Shown here piece by piece: positions 1 to 5,402 of a stretch of 5,402 nt of DNA (the first letter of the stretch is position 1; every line of letters starts with the position of its first letter). The notes below the pieces were generated by a model. That model was not told the origin of the DNA. It worked only from the letters and a program-made list of their open reading frames with translations, and did no database searches. A program made the translations under genes and the position numbers. Origin of the DNA: an uncultured Lachnospiraceae bacterium (GTDB lineage Bacteria > Bacillota > Clostridia > Lachnospirales > Lachnospiraceae); contig CACZNZ010000614.1 of the NCBI GenBank assembly GCA_902782625.1, positions 1 through 5,402 on the forward strand, written 5' to 3'.

Positions 1-786
1 TGTGTATCCAAGGATCCATCCGTTTTTATCGCAGGCGGTCTGGACCGAATAAGCAAAGACATGTTTATGTTCCCCTTTGCGGAACCACCCGCTTTCCGGA
101 TCAGTCGTGCTGCACTTCTGGGTTCTGGCTCCTTCCGGGATCTCTTCAGGCAGATCCTCCGGACCTCCGCCAGATGGAGGAGGATTCTGATCCTCGTCAT
201 CTTTATCTTTTAAAGGCTTCTTCCCGTGAGAGATACGGTCTTCATTGATCTCTTTTTTCAGGAGTTCTTCATAGAACAGAGCTTCCTTGTGTGCTATGCG
301 CTTCCGCATCTTCTTGCTATTGGCCCTGGCTTTCACATGGGTGGAATCCACAAATACTTCAGACGGGTCCACAAATTTATATTTGTAGCATTCAAACAGG
401 ATTCGTTCAAATATCTGCTCAAAAAGATCGGTATCTTTAAAACGGCGGGTATAGTTCTTCCCAAAGGTAGAGAAGTGCGGGACTTTATCGAGCATATCCA
501 GTCCAAGGAACCAACGGTATGCAACATTGACTTCGATCTCCCTGCAAGTCTGGCGCATACTTTTGATTCCATAAAGATATTGGATAAAAGGGATCTTGAT
601 CAGCATGACAGGATCCATGCTTGGACGGCCATGATTGGGGGAATACTTTTCTTCCACCAGATCATAGATAAAAGTCCAGTCGATCGCTTTATCGATCAGC
701 CGCAGAAGATGATCCTTAGGGACCATATCATCCATGCAGAACATTTGGAGCTGTTCTCTTTTTTTATCTGTATTCTGAGTCATCAT
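1..786 (-). CDS. IS1182-family DDE transposase, N-terminal 262 residues (3' end outside window)
   Basis: This is the N-terminal half of a cut-and-paste type transposase that would move its own insertion sequence. The frame is open from the ATG at 786 to the window edge, 262 codons without a stop. Residues about 15-95 match the conserved N-terminal (DUF772-like) region of IS5/IS1182 transposases, including IKSMRQTCREIEVNVAYRWF at 74-93. The motif FVDSTHVKAR (145-154) carries the probable first catalytic aspartate, D147. A proline- and glycine-rich linker (about 201-218) precedes the conserved stretch KCSTTDPESGWF and GEHKHVFAY, which opens the second half of the catalytic core. Family members are usually about 450-550 residues, so roughly half is missing because the window ends. 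No frameshift is visible, so the gene may be intact. Two ATGs lie in tandem (786 and 783); the first sits 10 bases from an AAAGGCGG ribosome site. The family call is from recognised motifs, and a close IS5-group relative is the main alternative. Confidence 0.9.
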   Translation of the reverse strand, partial: MMTQNTDKKREQLQMFCMDDMVPKDHLLRLIDKAIDWTFIYDLVEEKYSPNHGRPSMDPVMLIKIPFIQYLYGIKSMRQTCREIEVNVAYRWFLGLDMLDKVPHFSTFGKNYTRRFKDTDLFEQIFERILFECYKYKFVDPSEVFVDSTHVKARANSKKMRKRIAHKEALFYEELLKKEINEDRISHGKKPLKDKDDEDQNPPPSGGGPEDLPEEIPEGARTQKCSTTDPESGWFRKGEHKHVFAYSVQTACDKNGWILGYT

Positions 787-796
787 AATAGAAATA

Positions 797-804
797 CCGC
801 CTTT
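797..804 (-). promoter_or_regulatory. Ribosome binding site of the transposase
   Basis: On the minus strand this reads AAAGGCGG, a fair match to the Shine-Dalgarno consensus. It is 10 bases from the ATG at 786 and 13 from the second ATG at 783, which favours the upstream start. Confidence 0.55.
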
Positions 805-817
805 ATTTGATACTTCT

Positions 818-846
818 ATTATACTATAAAAAGAGCCAAAAGTCCG
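818..846 (-). promoter_or_regulatory. Probable promoter of the transposase
   Basis: On the minus strand a perfect -10 hexamer TATAAT occupies 818-823. A 17-base spacer separates it from a weak -35 candidate CGGACT at 841-846, which matches TTGACA only in its central GAC. The -10 is 31 bases upstream of the ATG, and the region is A/T rich, as expected for a sigma-A-type promoter. A weak -35 would fit the low transposase expression typical of insertion sequences. No experimental start site is implied. Confidence 0.45.
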
Positions 847-874
847 CATAAACAAAGGATATTTGAGTGTTTTC

Positions 875-903
875 AAAGAAAAATCCACGGCGAATGCCGT
901 GGA
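875..903 (-). terminator. Rho-independent terminator, minus strand
   Basis: A perfect 8-bp G/C-rich stem (TCCACGGC paired with GCCGTGGA, 884-891 with 896-903) closes a 4-base loop. On the minus strand it is followed by TTTTTCTTT, a proper U-rich tail. It lies about 50 bases after the rfbD stop and upstream of the transposase promoter. It would stop operon transcripts before they enter the transposase, whether it belongs to the operon or to the end of the insertion sequence. On the plus strand the flank is only CTTTG, so termination in that direction would be weaker. Confidence 0.75.
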
Positions 904-919
904 CTTTGTCTACAGTCTG

Positions 920-944
920 AAGGCTGCCGCAAAGCGGCAGCCTT
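920..944 (-). terminator. Strong hairpin just after rfbD, terminator-like but without a U tract
   Basis: A perfect 11-bp stem (920-930 paired with 934-944, AAGGCTGCCGC with GCGGCAGCCTT) closes a 3-base loop. It begins 7 bases beyond the rfbD stop codon on the minus strand. Position and stability fit an operon terminator or a structure protecting the mRNA 3' end. However, the bases after the stem on the minus strand are CAGACTG, not a run of T, so efficient intrinsic termination is not expected from this stem alone. The second hairpin, about 17 bases further on, has the U tract that this one lacks. Confidence 0.5.
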
Positions 945-951
945 TACTGTG

Positions 952-1797
952 TTACATTTTTTCCAAATATCTTCGTAATGCGTCTCTCCAGTCAGGAAGA
1001 CGCACAAATCCGCATTTTTCCAGTTTGTCCTTACTCAGGCGACTGTTTTCCGGCCGAACCGCTTTTGCTCCGTATTGCGCACTGCTGACCGGTTTTACTT
1101 CTACAGGAAGCTTCGCCTGTGCAAAAATCTCTCTTGCGAACTCATACCAGGAGATGAAGCCTCCTTCATTGGTGGCATGATAGATGCCATACGCTTCGCT
1201 CTCGATCATATCCACAAGAAGCACAGCCAGATCCGGCGTGTAAGTCGGTGTGCCGAACTGGTCGTCTACCACCGTAAGTTTATCATGGGTTTTTGCAAGA
1301 TTTAACATCGTGCGTACAAAGTTCTTTCCGTTTGGACCGAATACCCAGGCAATCCGCACGATGAAATATCTGTCCAGATACTCCTGCACAGCCAATTCCC
1401 CTTCGTATTTTGTCTGTCCGTAGATATTGAGCGGTTTCGTTACGGAATCATCCGGCTCCCATGGTCGCTCCCCTTTTCCGTCAAAGACATAGTCCGTCGA
1501 CAGATAAAGCATCTTTGCACCCACCTCAAGGCAGGCTTTCGCCACGTAGGCCGTGCCGAGCGCATTGACCTGTCTGCATCGTTCTTCGTTATCCTGTGCA
1601 GCATCTACCGCTGTCCATGCAGCACAGTGGATCACCGCATCGGGCGTTTCTTCTTTTATCTTATGATTCACGGCAGCTTCGTCCGTGATGTCTAGATCCT
1701 CTACATCGATCCCTACCGCTCCGTGACCTCTTGCACGAAGTTCTTCCATGACGTCACTGCCAAGCTGTCCTTTTGCACCGGTTACGAATACCTTCAT
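952..1797 (-). CDS. rfbD: dTDP-4-dehydrorhamnose reductase
   Basis: RfbD (RmlD) is a cytoplasmic NAD(P)H-dependent short-chain dehydrogenase. It reduces dTDP-4-dehydro-L-rhamnose to dTDP-L-rhamnose, the last step of donor synthesis. The 281-residue length is normal for the family. The N-terminus holds the Rossmann dinucleotide motif TGAKGQLG (6-13). STDYVFDG (100-107) contributes the conserved threonine T101, and YGQTK (126-130) supplies the catalytic Tyr126 and Lys130. The C-terminal part has the RPENSRLSKDKL stretch, equivalent to the family's RPxNSxL signature near the sugar-binding end. It is last in the operon. Its ribosome site AAGGAG (1803-1808) overlaps the rfbB stop codon, and the gap is only 9 bases, so translation is probably coupled to rfbB. 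No sign of an RfbC epimerase fusion is seen. The assignment is firm. Confidence 0.97.
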   Translation of the reverse strand: MKVFVTGAKGQLGSDVMEELRARGHGAVGIDVEDLDITDEAAVNHKIKEETPDAVIHCAAWTAVDAAQDNEERCRQVNALGTAYVAKACLEVGAKMLYLSTDYVFDGKGERPWEPDDSVTKPLNIYGQTKYEGELAVQEYLDRYFIVRIAWVFGPNGKNFVRTMLNLAKTHDKLTVVDDQFGTPTYTPDLAVLLVDMIESEAYGIYHATNEGGFISWYEFAREIFAQAKLPVEVKPVSSAQYGAKAVRPENSRLSKDKLEKCGFVRLPDWRDALRRYLEKM

Positions 1798-1802
1798 GCC
1801 AA

Positions 1803-1808
1803 CTCCTT
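1803..1808 (-). promoter_or_regulatory. Ribosome binding site of rfbD, overlapping the rfbB stop codon
   Basis: On the minus strand AAGGAG shares its first two bases with the TAA stop of rfbB and lies 5 bases before the rfbD ATG. A ribosome finishing rfbB would therefore cover the rfbD start signal, which suggests translational coupling. Confidence 0.7.
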
Positions 1809-2850
1809 ATTTTGCTTTTTCAGCAGCTTCAATACGGTCACCGTACATTTTCTCAAAATAATCCTGATATTCTCCGGAGATGATCCGCTGCCACCAGTCT
1901 TTATGATCCAGATACCACTGGATGGTCTTCTGGATTCCATCAGCAAACATGGTCTCCGGCAGCCATCCTAACTCTGCATGAATCTTGGCCGGATCGATCG
2001 CATAGCGCATATCATGCCCTTTACGGTCTGTTACAAATGTAATCAGATCTTCAGATTTGCCAAGTGCTTCAATGATGATCTTTACGATATCGATATTGCG
2101 CATTTCGTTGTGGCCGCCAATATTGTAGACTTCACCTACTTTTCCATTGCGAACGATCAGGTCAATCGCTTTGCAGTGATCCTCAACATAGAGCCAGTCT
2201 CTGACATTGAGCCCTTCGCCGTATACCGGAAGTGGCTTGTCATCGAGTGCATTGGCAATCATCAGTGGAATCAGCTTCTCCGGGAACTGATACGGGCCAT
2301 AGTTGTTGGAACAGCGGGAGATTGTTGTCGGCAGTCCGAAAGTCCTGTGATAGGCATTCACCAGAAGGTCTGCTCCTGCTTTGGAAGAGCTGTACGGGCT
2401 GCTCGTCTTGATCGGCGTCTCCTCTGTGAAGAACAAATCCGGGCGGTCAAGCGGAAGATCTCCATAGACCTCATCCGTAGATACCTGATGATATCTCTTT
2501 ACTCCGACATGACGGCTTGCATCCATCAACACCTGTGTTCCGATGATATTTGTCTCCAGGAAGATTCCCGGATTCTCGATAGAACGGTCTACATGGCTTT
2601 CTGCCGCAAAGTTGACAACAACATCCGGTTTTTCCTCCTCAAAAAGTGCAAACACCGCATCTCTGTCGCAGATATCCATCTTTACGAAACGGAAATTCGG
2701 ATTCTCCATCGCTTCTTTTAATGTCTCCAGATTGCCGGCGTATGTCAGTTTATCAATACATACCACCCTGTCCTCCGGATGCTCGGCGAGAAGCATATAT
2801 ACATAATTCGCACCGATAAAGCCGGCGCCTCCTGTTACGATAATCGTCAT
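1807..2850 (-). CDS. rfbB: dTDP-glucose 4,6-dehydratase
   Basis: RfbB (RmlB) is a cytoplasmic NAD-dependent extended short-chain dehydrogenase. It converts dTDP-glucose to dTDP-4-keto-6-deoxyglucose, the second step to dTDP-L-rhamnose and a branch point to other deoxysugars. The 347-residue length fits the Gram-positive members. Visible motifs are the NAD-binding TGGAGFIG (6-13), NFAAESHVDRS (80-90), the catalytic STDEVYG (124-130) with T125, D126 and E127, and YSSSK (153-157) with Tyr153 and Lys157. SNNYGPYQFPEKLIPLMI and the later GLNVRDWLYVEDHC are typical of dTDP-glucose dehydratases and separate it from UDP-sugar epimerases. The start at 2850 has an excellent AGGAGGT ribosome site (2857-2863) 6 bases upstream. 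The gap to rfbA is 22 bases and to rfbD 9 bases, so the three genes are surely co-transcribed. Confidence 0.97.
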   Translation of the reverse strand: MTIIVTGGAGFIGANYVYMLLAEHPEDRVVCIDKLTYAGNLETLKEAMENPNFRFVKMDICDRDAVFALFEEEKPDVVVNFAAESHVDRSIENPGIFLETNIIGTQVLMDASRHVGVKRYHQVSTDEVYGDLPLDRPDLFFTEETPIKTSSPYSSSKAGADLLVNAYHRTFGLPTTISRCSNNYGPYQFPEKLIPLMIANALDDKPLPVYGEGLNVRDWLYVEDHCKAIDLIVRNGKVGEVYNIGGHNEMRNIDIVKIIIEALGKSEDLITFVTDRKGHDMRYAIDPAKIHAELGWLPETMFADGIQKTIQWYLDHKDWWQRIISGEYQDYFEKMYGDRIEAAEKAK

Positions 2851-2856
2851 GATTCA

Positions 2857-2863
2857 ACCTCCT
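2857..2863 (-). promoter_or_regulatory. Ribosome binding site of rfbB
   Basis: On the minus strand AGGAGGT is a near-perfect Shine-Dalgarno sequence, 6 bases before the ATG at 2850. It is the strongest ribosome site in the window. Confidence 0.75.
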
Positions 2864-2872
2864 GTGTCTTTT

Positions 2873-3763
2873 TTAATCAATGTATTTTCCGTCAAGAACA
2901 TCTTTCAGATACATGCCATACTGGTTCTTGCTGAGTTCCTTCCAGCGCTCCTCCAGCTCTTCCCTTCCAATCCAGCCATTGATATAGCCAAGTTCTTCGA
3001 GACAGGCAATCTTTCTGTGGGCATGCTGCTCCACTGTCTTGACGAAATTCGTCGCGTCTACAAGACTCTCATGGGTTCCGGTATCAAGCCAGGTAAACCC
3101 ACGTCCGAGAAGTTCTACATGGAGTTCATCCTGTTCAAGATAGATCCGGTTAAGATCTGTGATCTCAAGTTCCCCTCTTGCAGACGGTTTCAGATTTTTC
3201 GCATATTCTACTACACGGTTATCATAAAAGTAAAGACCCGTTACACAGTAATTACTTTTAGGGTGTTCCGGTTTTTCCTCGATGGATATCGCTTTTCCTT
3301 CATGATCGAATTCCACGATACCGAAACGCTCCGGATCATCCACATAATAACCGAATACTGTAGCGCCACTGTCTTCTTCTGCTCTTTTTACCGCGGCACG
3401 CAGGCGTTTCTGCAGGCCGTGACCATGGAAAATATTATCACCGAGCACCATGGCAACAGAATCATCTCCAACGAACTCCTCCCCGATGATAAATGCCTGT
3501 GCCAGTCCGTCCGGACTCGGCTGAACCGCATAAGTCAGATTAACACCAAACTGGTGTCCGTCCCCTAAAAGCTCTTCGAATCTCGGTGTATCTTCTGGTG
3601 TAGAGATAATCAGGATATCCCGAATCCCCGCCATCATCATGACACTCATCGGATAATAGATCATCGGCTTATCAAAGATTGGCAGAAGCTGTTTACTGGT
3701 CACTTTTGTCAATGGGTACAGTCTGGTACCTGACCCCCCGGCTAAGATAATTCCTTTCATCAT
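2873..3763 (-). CDS. rfbA: Glucose-1-phosphate thymidylyltransferase (dTDP-glucose synthase)
   Basis: RfbA (RmlA) joins dTTP and glucose-1-phosphate to give dTDP-glucose and pyrophosphate, the committed and usually feedback-regulated first step of dTDP-rhamnose synthesis. The 296 residues match the usual length of about 290. The nucleotidyltransferase signature [11 protein letters not shown] (9-19) is followed by [16 protein letters not shown] (23-38). VLGDN (106-110) carries a predicted metal-binding Asp109, EEKP (162-165) a sugar-phosphate-binding lysine, and WLDTGTH (225-231) the second metal aspartate, Asp227. These follow the pattern known from the Pseudomonas and Salmonella enzymes. Two ATGs stand in tandem. 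The upstream one (3763) is only 4 bases from the AAGGAGA ribosome site, while the second (3760) is 7 bases away and gives the family's usual MKGIILAGG start, so the true start may be 3760. The gene follows the glycerophosphotransferase by 12 bases. Confidence 0.97.
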   Translation of the reverse strand: MMKGIILAGGSGTRLYPLTKVTSKQLLPIFDKPMIYYPMSVMMMAGIRDILIISTPEDTPRFEELLGDGHQFGVNLTYAVQPSPDGLAQAFIIGEEFVGDDSVAMVLGDNIFHGHGLQKRLRAAVKRAEEDSGATVFGYYVDDPERFGIVEFDHEGKAISIEEKPEHPKSNYCVTGLYFYDNRVVEYAKNLKPSARGELEITDLNRIYLEQDELHVELLGRGFTWLDTGTHESLVDATNFVKTVEQHAHRKIACLEELGYINGWIGREELEERWKELSKNQYGMYLKDVLDGKYID

Positions 3764-3767
3764 ACAT

Positions 3768-3774
3768 TCTCCTT
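3768..3774 (-). promoter_or_regulatory. Ribosome binding site that bears on the rfbA start
   Basis: On the minus strand this reads AAGGAGA. It lies one base beyond the TAA stop of the preceding gene (3776-3778). Its spacing is 4 bases to the ATG at 3763 and 7 bases to the ATG at 3760, so the second ATG has the more usual spacing. Confidence 0.65.
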
Positions 3775-3775
3775 T

Positions 3776-5402
3776 TTATAATCGAAGCATTTCCCTGCAA
3801 ATGTATTCGTAAATCTTTTCAGTGCTGTTTCCGTCAAGCGCACCGAGATAATCCTCCAAAAATCCCCGGTATTCGACCGGCTCATTGGCACGGAGCAGCT
3901 CGGCAGCTTTTTCTGTCATCGTCTCAAATTCCGTCTCCACCGGACCCGGGGCAAATGCCCTGAATTCATCATAAAAATCTCTGCTCCTGATATACTCTTC
4001 CTCGTCAAATGCGTAGAACAGCATCGGCAGATCGAGGATTGACGCTTCAAACACACTCGAACTGTAATCCGTGATCAGAAGATCACTGATCAGCATGAGA
4101 TCATCGATAGAATCCTTTCTCGTAAGATCAAGCACTCTTTCCCGGAAACGTTCCTCGCACTCCACCGGACATTCCACAAACGGATGATGTTTCACGATCA
4201 GCACTGTATCTTCTTCCATCGCTTCCATAAAACGATCCACCGAAAAGGCATCCTTGGGATAAAATGCATCCTTGTTGCCGTCCCCGCGGAAGGTCGGCGC
4301 AAAAAGCACCACCTTTTTTTCTCTCAGTATCGGATACTTTTCATAGAGTTCTTCCTTTTTCTTTTCTTCGTAATCAAGATCAAACAAAAGATCTGTTCTC
4401 GGAACTCCCGTATCATGCACCCTTCCCTTATCAATTCCAAAGGCCTCTGCATAGATTCCCCGCATCGCCTCACTGCTTACCGTAACAAAATCATAATTCC
4501 TGTGATTTCTTGTATTTTCCGGCGCACCGCCCTGCTTTCCGATCCTGGTAAGCCCGAAAGTCTTAAAAGCACCGCACGCATGCCAAAGCTGGACAATCTT
4601 TGTCTCCCCTCTTTTTTTCAGGGCATGGAGCTGTGGATAAAAATCTTCCAGAATAATAACCTTCGCATCCGCACAGGCCTGGGCACAATCCTTTAATTCC
4701 TGTTTTGAGAGTTTGTCTACCGTTTTTGTATTGATAAATTCATCAATATCGATACGAGAATCCTGGCTCATCTTCTTCTTCAGCAGCATCAGATTGCCGC
4801 CTTCTTCCGGGATTCGCTCAGAAAGAAACAGCACCCGGTTGGCAATCGGCTCCCGTTCCTTCTTGATGATCTTTCGATACTGGGAAGCAAAATAGTCCGT
4901 ATTCCGCTGTCTCGGACTATAGCTTAATCCCGTCTTTTTCTCCACGGAAGCATTTACTTTTTTGGCAGCAGCTTTCAGATTCCTGCCATTTTTAATCCAC
5001 TCCACACCTACCAGCACAGGAAGGCCGATCGTATACAGACAAAACTGCGCAAACTTCTTCTGGGATTCCCCGCTCTTTTCATAAAACAGTTCCTTTTGCA
5101 GTGGAAAAGGCTGATCATCCAATACAAATTCCTTCACCCCGTACCACAGGGAAAATGTAAGATCTACCTGCTTTTTCGGATTACCCAAAAACACGTAGGG
5201 AAGGGCAATATCTGCATCCCCCAGAATCACCGGACCCGTCTCCTCTTCTTCAAAAGAAACATCAAGCGGAATCCTCCTGGATGTATTGCGCTGAGTAAAT
5301 ACAGCCTGCACTCTGATCTTATGTTCATTCATATCCTCCGGTTTTCTGCACCGAAATCCCAGAGCAAGCGTATCTCCATTGATATTGACTGTGGTGCGAT
5401 AA
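3776..5402 (-). CDS. CDP-glycerol glycerophosphotransferase, TagF-like, 5' end outside window
   Basis: This enzyme would transfer glycerol phosphate from CDP-glycerol to a growing wall polymer, acting at the inner face of the membrane. The frame stays open from its stop at 3776 to the window edge, giving 541 visible residues. A Met at 5332 starts a 518-residue version, and numbering here is from that Met. Residues 1 to about 80, plus 23 in-frame codons upstream, look like a beta-rich accessory domain. Residues 97-112 form a hydrophobic stretch that may touch the membrane. The C-terminal catalytic domain (Glyphos_transf family) shows LWHACGAFKTFG (249-260, His251), TGVPRTD (308-314), APTFRGDG (345-352), KHHP (381-384), ITDYSSSVFEAS (420-431) and RDFYDEF (451-457). 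These correspond to conserved blocks of TagF/TagB, where two histidines are essential. Whether it primes (TagB-like) or polymerises (TagF-like), and its acceptor, cannot be told. It is the first visible gene of the rhamnose operon. Confidence 0.88.
   Translation of the reverse strand, partial: YRTTVNINGDTLALGFRCRKPEDMNEHKIRVQAVFTQRNTSRRIPLDVSFEEEETGPVILGDADIALPYVFLGNPKKQVDLTFSLWYGVKEFVLDDQPFPLQKELFYEKSGESQKKFAQFCLYTIGLPVLVGVEWIKNGRNLKAAAKKVNASVEKKTGLSYSPRQRNTDYFASQYRKIIKKEREPIANRVLFLSERIPEEGGNLMLLKKKMSQDSRIDIDEFINTKTVDKLSKQELKDCAQACADAKVIILEDFYPQLHALKKRGETKIVQLWHACGAFKTFGLTRIGKQGGAPENTRNHRNYDFVTVSSEAMRGIYAEAFGIDKGRVHDTGVPRTDLLFDLDYEEKKKEELYEKYPILREKKVVLFAPTFRGDGNKDAFYPKDAFSVDRFMEAMEEDTVLIVKHHPFVECPVECEERFRERVLDLTRKDSIDDLMLISDLLITDYSSSVFEASILDLPMLFYAFDEEEYIRSRDFYDEFRAFAPGPVETEFETMTEKAAELLRANEPVEYRGFLEDYLGALDGNSTEKIYEYICREMLRL

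Larger units (their letters stand above)
1..846 (-). mobile_element. Insertion sequence of the IS1182 family, left (promoter-proximal) part
   Basis: The interval spans the minimum part of the element that can be supported: the transposase reading frame plus its ribosome site and probable promoter. The true left end lies somewhere between about 846 and 919, before the rfbD terminator stem. Only one end is in the window, so terminal inverted repeats and a target duplication cannot be identified. The element lies immediately downstream of a sugar-nucleotide operon and in the same orientation, and it does not appear to break any coding region here. Confidence 0.7.

Noticed and set aside
226..810. 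Long plus-strand open frame opposite the transposase
   Set aside because: It is antisense to a clearly recognised transposase, its product resembles no family I know, and it has no credible ribosome site.
920..944. Possible attenuator, riboswitch or small RNA formed by the 11-bp hairpin
   Set aside because: It is downstream of the last operon gene, and nothing beyond a simple stem-loop can be seen. A role at the mRNA 3' end is simpler.
863..1180. Plus-strand open frame running through the twin hairpins into the end of rfbD
   Set aside because: Its first part translates the two inverted repeats and the rest is antisense to rfbD. It has no credible ribosome site, so it is most likely spurious.
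1978..2721. Plus-strand open frame of 247 codons opposite rfbB
   Set aside because: It lies entirely within rfbB, whose motifs are unmistakable. The antisense product is cysteine-, isoleucine- and arginine-rich without any domain pattern.
2849..3568. Plus-strand open frame of 239 codons opposite rfbA
   Set aside because: It is a shadow of rfbA with no recognisable motif. Long antisense frames are expected opposite genes with this codon usage.
4184..4696. Plus-strand open frame of 170 codons opposite the TagF-like gene
   Set aside because: It overlaps the conserved catalytic blocks of the glycerophosphotransferase on the other strand and shows no protein-like features.

Overview
This window looks like part of the chromosome of a Gram-positive Firmicute, most likely a gut clostridium of the Lachnospiraceae type. 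That placement rests on protein style, strong AGGAG-type ribosome sites, tight operon spacing and an IS1182-type transposase. It is inferred by eye, not by a database search. All supported genes lie on the minus strand, so the window reads from right (5402) to left (1).

Right to middle (5402 to 952) is one compact envelope-polysaccharide operon. Its order of transcription is a CDP-glycerol glycerophosphotransferase (TagF-like, 5' end outside the window), rfbA, rfbB and rfbD, with gaps of 12, 22 and 9 bases. RfbA makes dTDP-glucose, RfbB dehydrates it to dTDP-4-keto-6-deoxyglucose, and RfbD performs the last reduction to dTDP-L-rhamnose. The 3,5-epimerase RfbC, needed between RfbB and RfbD, is not in the window. 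The TagF-like enzyme would add glycerol phosphate from CDP-glycerol, so the operon probably supplies a rhamnose-containing, glycerol-phosphate-decorated wall polymer or teichoic acid.

The 165-base gap from 787 to 951 holds two strong hairpins. One has an 11-bp stem just after the rfbD stop; the other has an 8-bp stem followed by a U-rich run and is a good minus-strand terminator. The gap also holds a probable promoter and ribosome site for the next gene.

Left end (786 to 1) is the N-terminal half of an IS1182-family DDE transposase, running off the window with its frame intact. The insertion sequence therefore sits directly downstream of the rhamnose operon, in the same orientation.

I found no CRISPR array, tRNA, rRNA, riboswitch or clearly novel system. 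The points most worth a second look are the missing rfbC, the twin-hairpin junction between the operon and the insertion sequence, and the true N-terminus of the TagF-like protein.
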